NCBI RefSeq assembly: GCF_019645875.1
Contig: NZ_CP081000.1
Span: 3,038,001 to 3,102,000 of the forward strand
Length of the DNA stretch: 64,000 nucleotides
Direction: 5' to 3'
DNA from: Mycolicibacterium senegalense
GTDB lineage: Bacteria; Actinomycetota; Actinomycetes; Mycobacteriales; Mycobacteriaceae
The translations under genes and the position numbers were made by a program. Below the pieces are notes generated by a model. The model worked only from the letters and a program-made list of their open reading frames with translations, searched no databases and had not been told where the DNA came from. Positions 28,000 to 40,003 of the stretch are shown piece after piece. Numbering within the stretch: the stretch's first letter is position 1; each line of letters begins with the position of its first letter.

Positions 28000-28752
28000 A
28001 TGAGTCTCAAACAGCGGCTGCCGCTGTTGCGGTGGTCGTTCATCAGGATGGGAATCGGCGCCCGGCACTTCTCGAAGACGGGACAGTGGGGCGACGGCCG
28101 GGAGGCCGCGGCCGCGGATTACGTCGAGGCCAACGCCCGCTCGGGTGACCTGGACGACGTCATCGCCACCATCGACAAATTCGCCTACGAGAAGTCGTTT
28201 CTGATCAACGTGGGCGACGAGAAGGGTGCTCTGCTCGACGCGGCAGTGATCCGGGCCAATCCCCGGCTGGCCCTCGAGTTGGGCACCTACTGCGGGTACG
28301 GGGCGATGCGCATCGCCCGCGCCGCGCCGGTGGCGCGGGTGTTCTCGGTCGAGTTCTCCCCCACCAACGCCGACATCGCACGCCGCATCTGGGCACATGC
28401 CGGAGTGTCCGACCGGATCACGTGCGTGGTCGGGACGATCGGCGACGGCGGACGCACGCTCGACGCGCTTGCGGCCCACGGGTTCGACGCCGGCGCGCTG
28501 GATTTTCTGTTCCTCGACCACGACAAGAACGCCTACCTGGCTGATCTGCACAGCCTGCTGGACCGTGGGTGGCTGCACCAGGGCTCGATCGTGGTCGCCG
28601 ACAACGTGAAGCTGCCGGGAGCACCGAAATACCTGGCCTACATGCAGCAGGAACAGGGCTCTCGCTGGGACACCAGGCATCACAAGACACATGCCGAGTA
28701 CCAGACCCTGCTGCCCGACCTGGTACTGGAGTCGGAGTACCTGGGCGGTTAA
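28000..28752 (+). CDS. O-methyltransferase, catechol O-methyltransferase-like
   Basis: 250 residues. The SAM-binding motif [15 protein letters not shown] and the metal/catechol site [11 protein letters not shown], followed by A-D-N-V, fit the cation-dependent COMT family; the corresponding mycobacterial gene is Rv1703c. It moves methyl from SAM to a catechol-like hydroxyl; substrate unknown. The ATG at 28000 is preferred over 27988 because TATGGT (27987-27992) ends 7 nt before it, the leaderless spacing. The 3' end overlaps the convergent xerD by 4 nt. Confidence 0.85.
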   Translation: MSLKQRLPLLRWSFIRMGIGARHFSKTGQWGDGREAAAADYVEANARSGDLDDVIATIDKFAYEKSFLINVGDEKGALLDAAVIRANPRLALELGTYCGYGAMRIARAAPVARVFSVEFSPTNADIARRIWAHAGVSDRITCVVGTIGDGGRTLDALAAHGFDAGALDFLFLDHDKNAYLADLHSLLDRGWLHQGSIVVADNVKLPGAPKYLAYMQQEQGSRWDTRHHKTHAEYQTLLPDLVLESEYLGG

Positions 28753-29701
28753 CGCGCCCGGGGGTGTGCGCCCGCCCAGACCTCGCGCAGCGTGTGGACC
28801 GTGACCATGGTGTAGATCTGCGTGGTGGTCACCGACGCGTGGCCGAGCAGTTCCTGGACGACGCGCACGTCGGCGCCGCCGTCGAGCAGGTGGGTTGCGA
28901 AGGAGTGCCGCAGTGTGTGGGGCGATACCGCCGAGGTGATGCCGGCCCGTGCGGCCGCATCCTGCAGCACCTGCCAGGCGCTCTGCCGCGACAGCCGCCC
29001 GCCGCGGGCGTTCAGGAAGATCCCGGGCGTGCCGCGGCCACGCCGGGCCAGGTCCGGGCGGCCCCGCACCAGGTAGGCGTCGAGGGCGCTGACAGCGGGA
29101 CGGCCGATGGGCACCAGCCGCTGCTTACCGCCCTTGCCGCGCAGCAGCACCGAACGCGCCTGGGTATCGACGTCATCGACGTCGAGGCCCACGGCCTCGG
29201 AGATACGGGCACCGGTGGAGTACAACAACTCCAGAAGCGCCCGGTTGCGCAGTGTCAGCGGCCCGTCGGCCTCGCTGTCTCCGCCGGCGGCCTCGAGCAG
29301 CGCGACAACCTCGTCGAGGGTGAGGCTCTTGGGCAGCCGCCGGCTGGGCGTGGGCGGTTTCACGCCGCGGGCGACGTCGAGTTCGGTCATGCCCTCTGCC
29401 GTGGCGAACCGGTGCAGGCCGCGGACGGCCACTACGGCCCTGGCCGCCGAAACCGCTGACAGCCCAACCACACCCGATTCGGGATCACCCCGGCGCAACT
29501 CGATCAGGAAGTCGCTGACATCCGACTCGACCACCTCGGCCAAGTCGTGGATTCCGCGTTCGGTCAGGTGCTCGGCGTAGCGGCGAAGGTCGCGCCGGTA
29601 CGAGCTCAAGGTGTTGGCCGCCACGCCCCGCTCGATCGTCAGGTGATCGAGGTAGCCCTGGACTTGGTCATCGAGGGCCGACCGGAGGGGCGACGGTGTG
29701 G

Positions 29702-29705
<4 letters not shown>
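28749..29705 (-). CDS. xerD: tyrosine recombinase XerD
   Basis: 318 residues. The N-terminal SAM-like core-binding domain is followed by the catalytic domain with R in G-A-R-I-S-E-A, K in G-K-G-G-K-Q-R, H-x-x-R in [10 protein letters not shown], and the tyrosine nucleophile in T-T-Q-I-Y-T. With XerC it resolves chromosome dimers at dif. The start overlaps the NUDIX stop by 4 nt, placing xerD last in the steA-mctB-pyrG-NUDIX-xerD series. Confidence 0.93.
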
Positions 29706-32156
<2,451 letters not shown>

Positions 32157-32216
32157 TTAACACCGACACCGACAAGCCGTCGCTGGCGCGCCGCCCGCAT
32201 CCACGGGAAAACCCGG

Positions 32217-33158
32217 CTATTGCGGGACCGTGACCGACGTCGCTCCCTGTCCGGTCCCGTATTTGCCGGGCTTGCCGCCGCTGACCAGATCGCCCAGAGC
32301 CAGCACGGCCGTGATCTGCCCGGCGCTGGAATCGGCATCGTCCACGGTGCTGACCACAGCATTCAGACCGGCATCTGACCTGGTCACGGCAACCGGGCCG
32401 GTTCCAGAGGCCGACCCCGACCGCCCAGCGAGCACGGTACCGGTGCCGTGCGGCGCGAGTCCCGCCGCGAACCGGGCCACGGTGGCACCGCGGTTGCCGC
32501 CGTCCGCGCCGAACCCGCCGCCGGTGATGATCAGCGCCGTGTTGGCCGCCCCGATGTGCGGATCGTCATAGGTCAGGAACCCGGTGTCACGCAATGCGGC
32601 GAGCACGGTCTGCCGTTGGGTGTCGTCGACCGGCGCCGCGGCCGGGTTCCGGTCGATCAACAGCGTTATGCCCAGCAGGTCGCCGGCCTGCGAACCCTGG
32701 TCGACTGCTGCGGTGCTCAGTTGCTTGCCCGCGGGCACGATCGGTGAGTTGACCACCGAGAGCAGTTTGTCCGCCGAATTTGCCTCGACGAACTCGCTGG
32801 TGAGAGAAACCTTGCCGGTCACTGTCCCGCCGGCGTCACGGATGAACCGCGACACGGCTTCGACGTCACCATCTGCGGCATCGGGCGTGCGGAACAGCAC
32901 CACCGACTTGTCCTTCAACGTGTCGCGCACCATCCGGGGCGCCAGCTGTGCGTCGAATTCACCTGCCGCATTGAGCTTTTCATTCAGCGCGTTCTTGCCG
33001 TCGGTGAGGGTCTCGATCTGGTGCTGTAAGTCCTTCTTGTCGTCACGAAGTCCCGACAGCACGGTGTTCGACAGCAGACCCGAACCGAGGGCCACCCCGA
33101 TAGCCAGCGCCAGGAAGACCGCCGCCAGCGAGATGGCGTGTGCACGTAGCGTGATCAC
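32217..33158 (-). CDS. mctB: MctB/SteB family copper-transport and cell-separation protein
   Basis: 313 residues. A single N-terminal membrane helix (about residues 9-30) is followed by a coiled coil (D-D-K-K-D-L-Q-H-Q-I-E-T-L) and a large extracytoplasmic domain with Gly-rich loops. It matches mycobacterial MctB (Rv1698), linked to low intracellular copper, and corynebacterial SteB, which acts with SteA in cell separation. The GTG/ATG start is 15 nt after the steA stop, so the pair is an operon. Which of the two roles dominates here is not readable from sequence. Confidence 0.88.
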   Translation of the reverse strand: MITLRAHAISLAAVFLALAIGVALGSGLLSNTVLSGLRDDKKDLQHQIETLTDGKNALNEKLNAAGEFDAQLAPRMVRDTLKDKSVVLFRTPDAADGDVEAVSRFIRDAGGTVTGKVSLTSEFVEANSADKLLSVVNSPIVPAGKQLSTAAVDQGSQAGDLLGITLLIDRNPAAAPVDDTQRQTVLAALRDTGFLTYDDPHIGAANTALIITGGGFGADGGNRGATVARFAAGLAPHGTGTVLAGRSGSASGTGPVAVTRSDAGLNAVVSTVDDADSSAGQITAVLALGDLVSGGKPGKYGTGQGATSVTVPQ

Positions 33159-33173
33159 AGCTCACCGACCTGT

Positions 33174-34358
33174 TCAGCTGACGAGGTTCTGGACCCAGAG
33201 GGTGAAGCGGTTCCAGTAGTCGACGACCCAGTCGAGCACGGCGCCATCGGCCCGGGACACCCACAGGGCCACGACCACCGCGACGAGCATCGCCAGCACC
33301 AACAAGGCGATCGCGCCACCGGACACCCGGCTGCGGTACAGCGTCGCCACCGCCTTGGCGTCGACGAGTTTCTCCCCCACCTTCAACCGGGTCAGGAACG
33401 TCGAGGGGTTGCTGCGCTGGCGCGAGCGGTCGAAGAACTCCTCGATCGAGGCGGTGTGGCCCGCCGTGACGATCAGCGAGGCCCCGTGATGATCACAGAG
33501 CAACAGCGCCAGATCCGCCGCCGAGCCGGCCGCCGGGAAGGTCATCGCCCCGACCCCGAGGTCCTGGATGCGCTCCAGGCCCGCGGCATGCCCGTCGGCG
33601 TCTGCCGGCAGCACCACCTGGGCACCGCACCGCAGCACCTCGACGCTCATCTTGTCCGGATCGCCGACGATCAGGGCGGGCCGATAGCCGGCCTTACGCA
33701 GTACGTCTGCGCCGGCCCCGACGCCGACCAGCACGGGCTGGTACTCCTTGATGAACGGCTTGAGCGCCTTGAGGTCCTCAGCGGCATTGGGTTCCTCGGC
33801 GACGATCACCACATGCCTGCGGTGCAGGTCCACGTCGATATTCGGGATTCCGATGCCATCGATGAGCAGCGGGCTCTCACTGCGGATGAACTCGATGGTG
33901 TTGCCCGCGAAGGCCTCCAGATGCGCCACCAGGCCGCTCTTGGCGTCATGCATCAGCTCGTGGATCTCTTGATCGTTGCGCTCGGTGCCCAGCGCGATGC
34001 GGCGGTCACCGGAGTAGACGCCGCCGTTGTTCAGCCGGATCCGCGCCCCGTCTTTGATCTTCTTGAAGATCTCCGGGCCGGCCTCGTCGATGAGGACGAC
34101 ACCGTTGGCGACGAGCACCTCGGGCCCCAAGTTCGGGTAGCGCCCGGAGATCGATGGCGAGGCGTTGACGACACCGGCGATCTGGGCTTCGACCAGCGCA
34201 TCAGCGGTGATCCGGTCGAGATCCTGGGCGTCGAGTACCACGATGTCGCCGGGGCCGATGCGACGCAGCAGCCGATCGATGTCGCGGTCCACTCGAGCAG
34301 TGCCGGTCACTCCCGGACGAGAATTGGCATTGCGGGTGAGCAGCGTGGCCATCTTCAT
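33174..34358 (-). CDS. steA: SteA-like cytokinetic protein (thiamin-pyrophosphokinase-like fold)
   Basis: 394 residues. A cytosolic N-terminal domain ends in a hydrophobic helix close to the C-terminus (A-L-L-V-L-A-M-L-V-A-V-V-V-A-L-W, about residues 350-368). The middle has G-V-G-A-G-A-D-V-L and I-V-G-D-P-D-K-M, the G-D-x-D pattern of the thiamin-pyrophosphokinase-like fold. It equals Rv1697, whose corynebacterial homologue SteA works with SteB at the division site. First gene of the steA-mctB-pyrG run. A three-gene insertion lies immediately upstream. Confidence 0.87.
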   Translation of the reverse strand: MKMATLLTRNANSRPGVTGTARVDRDIDRLLRRIGPGDIVVLDAQDLDRITADALVEAQIAGVVNASPSISGRYPNLGPEVLVANGVVLIDEAGPEIFKKIKDGARIRLNNGGVYSGDRRIALGTERNDQEIHELMHDAKSGLVAHLEAFAGNTIEFIRSESPLLIDGIGIPNIDVDLHRRHVVIVAEEPNAAEDLKALKPFIKEYQPVLVGVGAGADVLRKAGYRPALIVGDPDKMSVEVLRCGAQVVLPADADGHAAGLERIQDLGVGAMTFPAAGSAADLALLLCDHHGASLIVTAGHTASIEEFFDRSRQRSNPSTFLTRLKVGEKLVDAKAVATLYRSRVSGGAIALLVLAMLVAVVVALWVSRADGAVLDWVVDYWNRFTLWVQNLVS

Positions 34359-34458
34359 GTGCCGATTCTGTCGGGCGGCGGCGGTCGGGCGGCGGAGGCG
34401 CGCCGTAACACCAGCCCCACAAGTTGGCTTTAGTCACATCAGTAACAGCAGTCGGGTC

Positions 34459-34980
34459 TCAATCCCGCTTCGCCGCATAGTGCCGTGCGGCTTTGGCCCG
34501 GTTGCCACAGGTGGCCATGGAATGCCAGCGCCGCGCCCCGTTCTTGGAGGTGTCGTAGAACCAAAGGATGCAGTGCGGGTGCGCGCACTGCTTGATCCGC
34601 TCGGGCGACTCGCCCAGCAATCGCAGCAGGTCTTGGGCGGCCAACCATCCGGCCAGCCATTCCGACTGCGCCACCTCGACGCTTTCCGACGGGCCCGACT
34701 CGGTGAGCGTGCGCCGGATCCGGCCCCGTTCCAGCACCTCGTTGACCCCGTCGCGAGAGCCGTCCCGCACTGCCCGCAAGATCGCCTCGCGGGCCACAAG
34801 CAGGGCGCACCGCGACTTCTCGTCAGCCTCGCAGCGGTCGTCGAGCCCGTTGGCCAGCAACCAGGTCCGCAGCCCATCGATGCCCGAGAGAAGATCCTGC
34901 GGCCCATCCGCCGACATCCACCGGGTGTTCAGCAGATCCAGCGCGAGGGGTTCGCCGACATGAGGCCGCGGATCGGGCAT
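34459..34980 (-). CDS. CGNR zinc-finger regulator (ABATE domain)
   Basis: 173 residues. The N-terminal helical domain begins with a G-E-P-L-A-L-D-L-L-N-T-R pattern typical of the ABATE region; the C-terminal zinc finger has C-A-H-P-H-C and then R-R-W-H-S-M-A-T-C-G-N-R. Usual members have Cys where this one has His in W-H-S-M, so the third zinc ligand is His or the site is altered. Such proteins act as DNA-binding regulators. It is divergent from a glyoxalase-fold and a PNPOx-fold gene, which it probably controls. Confidence 0.8.
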   Translation of the reverse strand: MPDPRPHVGEPLALDLLNTRWMSADGPQDLLSGIDGLRTWLLANGLDDRCEADEKSRCALLVAREAILRAVRDGSRDGVNEVLERGRIRRTLTESGPSESVEVAQSEWLAGWLAAQDLLRLLGESPERIKQCAHPHCILWFYDTSKNGARRWHSMATCGNRAKAARHYAAKRD

Positions 34981-35025
34981 ACCTGAGGGTAACCATGCAC
35001 AGCCGTCGAAGGAGCATCCATCGAA

Positions 35026-35104
35026 CTAACCACTGAAATAGAGATAGATGGTTGACGATGCCGCGCCCGCCGTTCTAACCTGCTTAAGCACATACATTGG
35101 TTAG
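35026..35104. promoter_or_regulatory. promoter and repeated CTAACCA/TGGTT motifs
   Basis: TTGACG (35052-35057), 18 nt and TAACCT (35076-35081) form a good promoter for the glyoxalase-fold gene. CTAACCA (35026-35032) and TGGTTAG (35098-35104) are perfect inverted copies, and a further TGGTT (35049-35053) overlaps the -35 box. The copies flank the promoter and are candidate sites for the divergent CGNR regulator. Confidence 0.5.
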
Positions 35105-35121
35105 CCACTCAGGAGGACTGC

Positions 35122-35583
35122 ATGACCGCGACCACCACGCCCCAGCTCGCCACCGGACACGTCGGCATCAACGTCACCGATCTGGACCGCTCGGTTGCGT
35201 TCTATCGCAACGCGTTGGGTTTCGAACCGCTGGCCATCAACAGCGACGGCGAGCACCGGTACGCCTTCCTCGGCACCGGCGGGACCCTCCGGCTGACGCT
35301 GTGGCAGCAGAGCAATGGCCGGTTCTCGACGGAAACACCCGGATTGCACCATCTTTCGTTCGAAGCGGCCAGTATCGATGAGGTGCGGACGGTTGAGGCC
35401 GCGCTGAAGGCACTGGGTACCGAGTTCGCGCACGACGGCGTCGTCGCCCATGGCGAGGGAACATCCTCCGGGGGCATCTTCTTCACCGATCCCGACGGAA
35501 CCCGGCTCGAGGTGTACGCGCCGACCGGCGCGCAGGCCGCTCTCGCACCCACCGGAGCGGCACCCACCTGTGGATTCTTCTGA
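35122..35583 (+). CDS. VOC (glyoxalase/dioxygenase superfamily) protein
   Basis: 153 residues. Two beta-alpha-beta-beta-beta repeats: G-H-V-G-I-N-V-T-D-L-D-R-S-V-A-F-Y at the N-terminus, H-H-L-S-F-E-A in the centre, and F-F-T-D-P-D-G-T-R-L-E-V-Y at the end, which supplies the typical His/Glu metal ligands. The reaction is not identifiable; members include glyoxalases, dioxygenases and antibiotic-binding proteins. AGGAGG stands 7 nt before the ATG. It is followed after 15 bp by the PNPOx-fold gene, so the two are co-transcribed. Confidence 0.85.
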   Translation: MTATTTPQLATGHVGINVTDLDRSVAFYRNALGFEPLAINSDGEHRYAFLGTGGTLRLTLWQQSNGRFSTETPGLHHLSFEAASIDEVRTVEAALKALGTEFAHDGVVAHGEGTSSGGIFFTDPDGTRLEVYAPTGAQAALAPTGAAPTCGFF

Positions 35584-35598
35584 ACCGGAAAGGTGACG

Positions 35599-36501
35599 AT
35601 GTATCACTCCGGTGAGCTGGCCGTGCAGCGCCGAATGGGACAGGACGCCATCGCCGCCCGCGTCGGCCGCATGATCCGTTCTGAGGTGCCCGCGGCTGCC
35701 GCCACGTTCCTCGCCGAACAGCCGATGGTCGTCATCGCCGCCGCCGATGACGAAGACCGGGTATGGACCAGCTTGATGGCTGGTCCGCCCGGCTTCGTCC
35801 ACGCCGGCGACGCACGCACCATCACCATCGACACGCTGCCGGCACCGGGCGATCCACTCCGGGACGTGCTGCGCACGCCACAGCAGATCGGGCTGATCGC
35901 CATCGAGCCGCAGACCAGGCGCCGGATGCGGGTCAACGGAGCAGCGGAACCGGCAGGCAGCGGTCTGAGAATTGTCCCGGACCAGGTGTATTCGAACTGC
36001 CCGAAGTACATCTCCCGCAGGGACATCGCCCGCCGCGAGTCCGCCACGGAAATGCCCGAAGCACACCGAGGCCAGGCACTCACGGACCGGCAGCAGGAGT
36101 TCGTCGCCACCGCCGACGCCTTCTTCGTCGGTTCGGCGGACGCCGCGGGCAATGCCGACGCGTCTCACCGCGGCGGCAATCCGGGATTCGTGCAGGTGCT
36201 CACGGCCCGTCGGCTGCGGTGGCCGGACTATCGCGGGAACTCGATGTTCATGACGCTGGGAAACATCGCGGCGAACCCGCGGTGCGGGCTGTTGATGGTC
36301 GACTGGGCGTCCGGATCGACGCTTCAGCTCACCGGGACTGCCGAGATCAATTGGGAGGAAGCCGATTCCGGCGCCGGCACGCAATGCGCTGTCGACTTCA
36401 CGATCGACGAGGTGGTGGAGTTGACCCATGTCAGCCCGCTGCGGTGGACGGCGCCCGAACTGTCACCGGCCAACCCGGGCCTGGCTACCGGACGGGGCTA
36501 G
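35599..36501 (+). CDS. pyridoxamine 5'-phosphate oxidase-fold flavin/nucleotide-binding protein
   Basis: 300 residues, about twice a simple split barrel. The first half has V-V-I-A-A-A-D-D-E-D-R-V-W-T-S, the second F-F-V-G-S-A-D-A-A-G-N-A-D-A-S-H-R-G-G, Y-R-G-N-S-M-F-M-T-L-G-N and L-L-M-V-D-W, the pattern of FMN-binding PNPOx-like oxidoreductases with two barrels in one chain. Substrate unknown. GGAAAGG lies 5 nt before this ATG, while the GTG at 35593 is too close to it. The stop overlaps the convergent recN stop by 4 nt. Confidence 0.8.
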   Translation: MYHSGELAVQRRMGQDAIAARVGRMIRSEVPAAAATFLAEQPMVVIAAADDEDRVWTSLMAGPPGFVHAGDARTITIDTLPAPGDPLRDVLRTPQQIGLIAIEPQTRRRMRVNGAAEPAGSGLRIVPDQVYSNCPKYISRRDIARRESATEMPEAHRGQALTDRQQEFVATADAFFVGSADAAGNADASHRGGNPGFVQVLTARRLRWPDYRGNSMFMTLGNIAANPRCGLLMVDWASGSTLQLTGTAEINWEEADSGAGTQCAVDFTIDEVVELTHVSPLRWTAPELSPANPGLATGRG

Positions 36502-38261
36502 GGCGCGCTGCGCTCCTGCTGGGCGGCCTCCAGTAGTTCCCTGGCGTGTGCCCGGCCGCTGTCGGATTCCCCCAGTCCGGCCAGCATCCGGGCCAGTTCG
36601 GCGACCCGATCCTCGTCGTCGATGCGGCGCACGCCGCTGGACTTGGCCCGTCCGTTGCCGCTGTCCACCACCAGGTGGGCGTCGGCGAATGCGGCGACCT
36701 GAGGCAGGTGGGTCACCACGATGACTTGGTGGGTACGGGCCAGCCGGGCCAGCCGGCGACCGATCTGCACCGCGGCTCGGCCGCCGACCCCGGCGTCGAC
36801 CTCGTCGAACACCATCGTGGTGCCCGCCGTCGACGCCGACAGCACCACCTCGAGAGCCAGCATCACGCGGGACAGCTCACCGCCGGAGGCACTCTTGGCC
36901 AGCGGCAGCACGTCTGCGCCGCGGTGCGCGGTGAATCCGAACTCGACCGCGTCCACACCGTCGTGGCCGGCGTGCAGCACCTCGCCGTCGGGCATCGTCA
37001 GCGGTGCCGAATCGTCGGCCCGGGCCGGCATCGGAGCGACCCCGATGGTGAACACCGCGTTGGCCATGGCCAGTCCGGCAAGTTCAGCGGTCACTGCCTT
37101 GGCCAGACCCTTCGCCGCCTTGGACCGGGCTTTCGTGAGTTCGACTGCCGCAGTGACCACTTGAGCTTCCAGCTCGGCGACTTTCCGGTCCAGGGCGGCC
37201 AGGCTCTCCTCGGACACGTCGAGCTGCACCAACCGTTCGGCGGCGTCGCGCGACCACGCCAACACTCCGTCGATGTCGGCGGCGTACTTGCGCGTGAGGG
37301 TGCGCAGCTCAGCCTGCCGCGCCAGCTTGGTCTCCAAAGTGCTGGCATCGCTGGGCAATTCGGACAGATAGTGGCCGAGCTCGCCGGACACATCGCCGAT
37401 CACCGCCATGGCCTCGGCCAGGCGGACAGCCAGCGCCTGCAACGTCGAATCGTCGGTAGATTCCAACGCCGCCTGCGCGCGACCCACGCCGTCGGCCGCC
37501 GAAGTGGATTCCGGCGTCGGCTCGTCGAGTTCCCCGGCCAGCGCGAACCGGGCGGTCTGAGCGGCCTCGCGTAGCGCGTCCAGTTCCGACAGCCGCCGGA
37601 TATCGGCGATGATCGCCTCGTCCTCACCCGGTTCCGGTGCGACCGCATCGATTTCGTGGATGCCGAAGCTGAGCCGGTCGGCCTCCTGGGCCAACTCCCT
37701 GGCCCGCCGACGACGGTCGGCCAGGTCACGACGTGCCGTCAGCCACTCGTCGCGCATACTCCGGTAGCGGGCCAGCGGTTTGTCCACCTCAGCGAACCGG
37801 TCCAGCGCCGCACGCTGCTCATCCGGGCGCATCAGCCGCAGCTGATCGTTCTGACCATGCAGGGTCAACACCTGGGCGGTGAAATTGCTCAAAGACTTGG
37901 CAGGCACGCTGCGCCCGCCCAGATAGGCTCGCGACGGCCCGGCCCGGCTGACCGACCGGGCCGCGATCACGCTGCCGTCGTCGTCGCGCTCGGCGCCCGA
38001 GGACTCCAGAATCTCCTCGACCCGGCCGGTCACGTCCTCACCGAGTTCGATTGTGCTGAAACGGCCTTCCACCACGGCGCGGTCGGAACCCGAACGCACC
38101 CTCGTCGCGTCCGCCCGCGCCCCGCCGAGCAGGTGCAGGCTGGTCACCACCATCGTCTTACCGGTACCGGTCTCGCCGGTCAGTACGGTCAACCCGCGGT
38201 CGAACTCCGCGGTGGCAGCACTGATCGCGCCCAACGACTCGATACGAATCTCTGACAGCAC
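36498..38261 (-). CDS. recN: DNA repair protein RecN
   Basis: 587 residues of SMC type. The N-terminal ATPase half has the Walker A G-E-T-G-T-G-K-T (about residues 30-37), a long coiled coil fills the middle, and the C-terminal half has the Walker B V-F-D-E-V-D-A-G-V-G-G-R preceded by the signature S-G-G-E-L-S-R. It acts in double-strand-break repair. The start follows the nadK stop by 6 nt. Confidence 0.94.
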   Translation of the reverse strand: MLSEIRIESLGAISAATAEFDRGLTVLTGETGTGKTMVVTSLHLLGGARADATRVRSGSDRAVVEGRFSTIELGEDVTGRVEEILESSGAERDDDGSVIAARSVSRAGPSRAYLGGRSVPAKSLSNFTAQVLTLHGQNDQLRLMRPDEQRAALDRFAEVDKPLARYRSMRDEWLTARRDLADRRRRARELAQEADRLSFGIHEIDAVAPEPGEDEAIIADIRRLSELDALREAAQTARFALAGELDEPTPESTSAADGVGRAQAALESTDDSTLQALAVRLAEAMAVIGDVSGELGHYLSELPSDASTLETKLARQAELRTLTRKYAADIDGVLAWSRDAAERLVQLDVSEESLAALDRKVAELEAQVVTAAVELTKARSKAAKGLAKAVTAELAGLAMANAVFTIGVAPMPARADDSAPLTMPDGEVLHAGHDGVDAVEFGFTAHRGADVLPLAKSASGGELSRVMLALEVVLSASTAGTTMVFDEVDAGVGGRAAVQIGRRLARLARTHQVIVVTHLPQVAAFADAHLVVDSGNGRAKSSGVRRIDDEDRVAELARMLAGLGESDSGRAHARELLEAAQQERSAP

Positions 38262-38267
38262 AGGTAT

Positions 38268-39191
38268 CTACTGCCCCCGCCATCCGGTGACCGGCAACCG
38301 GAACTTGCGAACCAGCCGGTCGGTGAACGGCGCCGAGTCCAACCGCACCCACTTCAGCGGGGTCCCGCAGCGGGTCACTTCCAGCCGGCCACCGGCCGGC
38401 ACCACCATCTCGCGACGCCCGTCGCAGAACACCAGCGCATCGTTGCCGCGCGCCTCGATCTCGATCGCGATACTGGCCAAGGGACTGGTCACCATCGGAC
38501 GGGCGAACAACGCGTGAGCATTGTTGGGCACCACCAGAATCGCTTCCAAGTCGGGCCAGAGCACCGGGCCGCCGGCCGAGAACGCGTAGGCCGTGGAGCC
38601 CGTAGGCGTCGACACCAGCACCCCGTCACAGCCGAACGACGAGACCGGGCGACCGTCCACCTCCAACACGACGCCCAGCACTCCGAGCCGGGGCCCCTTC
38701 TCCAGACTGGCCTCGTTGAGCGCCCACCCGCGGTTGACCACATCGGTGCCGACCCGCACCACGATGTCGAGGGTCATCCGCTCTTCGATGCGGTAGTCAC
38801 GTTCGATGACGCGTTCGAGCACGTGATCGATGGCCTCGGCCTCGGCTTCGGCCAGGAATCCGATCCGGCCCAGATTGACTCCCAGCACCGGGATCTCGAC
38901 ATTGCGCGCGAGCTCAGCGGCGCGCAGGAACGTGCCGTCCCCGCCGAGCACCAGCACCAGCTCACACCCTTCGGCGGCGCGCTCGTCGGCGTCGACCACC
39001 TGGATGTCCACACCGAGGGCGCGCATGTCGTCGGGCGCCAGGTGCAGCGGCCCTCGATCCACAGCCTCCGCCGAGAGCACCTTCAGACCAATCCCGTTGT
39101 CGCCGAGCACCTTTTCCACCCGGCGGGCGACTTCGGTCGCCTCGTCCCGGCCGGTGTGCACCACCAACAGGATCGTGCGGTCTTGAGTCAT
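38268..39191 (-). CDS. nadK: NAD kinase
   Basis: 307 residues from the ATG at 39191, the length of the M. tuberculosis enzyme. The diacylglycerol-kinase-like motif L-G-G-D-G-T-F-L-R and the conserved [16 protein letters not shown] are present. It phosphorylates NAD to NADP with ATP or polyphosphate. The ATG overlaps the tlyA TGA (ATGA), so the two are translated together; an upstream in-frame start would lie inside tlyA. Confidence 0.94.
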   Translation of the reverse strand: MTQDRTILLVVHTGRDEATEVARRVEKVLGDNGIGLKVLSAEAVDRGPLHLAPDDMRALGVDIQVVDADERAAEGCELVLVLGGDGTFLRAAELARNVEIPVLGVNLGRIGFLAEAEAEAIDHVLERVIERDYRIEERMTLDIVVRVGTDVVNRGWALNEASLEKGPRLGVLGVVLEVDGRPVSSFGCDGVLVSTPTGSTAYAFSAGGPVLWPDLEAILVVPNNAHALFARPMVTSPLASIAIEIEARGNDALVFCDGRREMVVPAGGRLEVTRCGTPLKWVRLDSAPFTDRLVRKFRLPVTGWRGQ

Positions 39192-39997
39192 TGCGGCCCC
39201 TCCTCGACCGCCCGCCGAACCGCCTGCTCCAGCGACTCGCCGTCGAGCCGACGGTCGCCTCGGGCACGCAGGTGCAGGAAGTACTCGACATTGCCCGATG
39301 GTCCGGGAAGCGGGCTGGCCGTCACATCGACAGCATGCCACTGCAAGGCCGCGGCCTTGCGGGCGACCGTGCACACCGCGTCGATGCGCAACTCCGGATC
39401 GGAGACCACGCCGCCCGCCCCGACGCGGTCCTTGCCGACCTCGAACTGCGGTTTCACCATCGGAACGATATCGGCGTCGGCCACCGCACAGGCCGTCAGC
39501 GCGGGAAGTACCGTGGCCAGCGAGATGAACGACAGGTCGGCGACGATCAGCTGTACCGGCCCGCCGATCGCCTCCGGAGTCAGCTCCCGCACATTGGTGC
39601 GTTCCAGCACGTGCACCCGCTCGTCAGAGCGCAGCGGCCAGGCCAGTTGGCCGTAACCCACATCGGCGGCCACCACCTCGGTGGCGCCGCGGTCGAGCAA
39701 CACTTCGGTGAAGCCCCCGGTGGAGGCCCCGGCGTCCAGGCAGCGTCGTCCCTCGACGACGACGTCGAATGCGTCCAGCGCACCGATCAGCTTGTGAGCC
39801 CCACGCGACACCCAGGTACGTTCCGCCGAGGCGATGACGGTGATGTTGGTGTCCGGTGCGACCGCTGTCGCTGGTTTCGCCGCCGGCATGCCGTCGATGC
39901 GCACGCGGCCGGCCTCGATCAGTTCGGCCGCCTGCTGGCGAGACCGGGCCAGGCCCCGGCGCACCAGCTCGGCATCAACGCGAGCGCGCCGCGCCAC
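39188..39997 (-). CDS. tlyA: rRNA 2'-O-ribose methyltransferase TlyA
   Basis: 269 residues. The N-terminal S4-like domain ([15 protein letters not shown]) is followed by a FtsJ/RrmJ-type methyltransferase with the SAM motif [10 protein letters not shown] and conserved Lys/Asp/Lys/Glu residues spread through it. It methylates 16S and 23S rRNA, and its loss gives capreomycin resistance. Operon with nadK and recN downstream; a small gene stands 6 nt upstream. Confidence 0.92.
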   Translation of the reverse strand: MARRARVDAELVRRGLARSRQQAAELIEAGRVRIDGMPAAKPATAVAPDTNITVIASAERTWVSRGAHKLIGALDAFDVVVEGRRCLDAGASTGGFTEVLLDRGATEVVAADVGYGQLAWPLRSDERVHVLERTNVRELTPEAIGGPVQLIVADLSFISLATVLPALTACAVADADIVPMVKPQFEVGKDRVGAGGVVSDPELRIDAVCTVARKAAALQWHAVDVTASPLPGPSGNVEYFLHLRARGDRRLDGESLEQAVRRAVEEGPQ

Positions 39998-40003
39998 CGG
40001 CGC

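Noticed and set aside
34459..36501. Mobile element carrying the CGNR-VOC-PNPOx genes
   Set aside because: No transposase, integrase, terminal repeat or attachment site is visible at either border, and base composition is like the neighbours.
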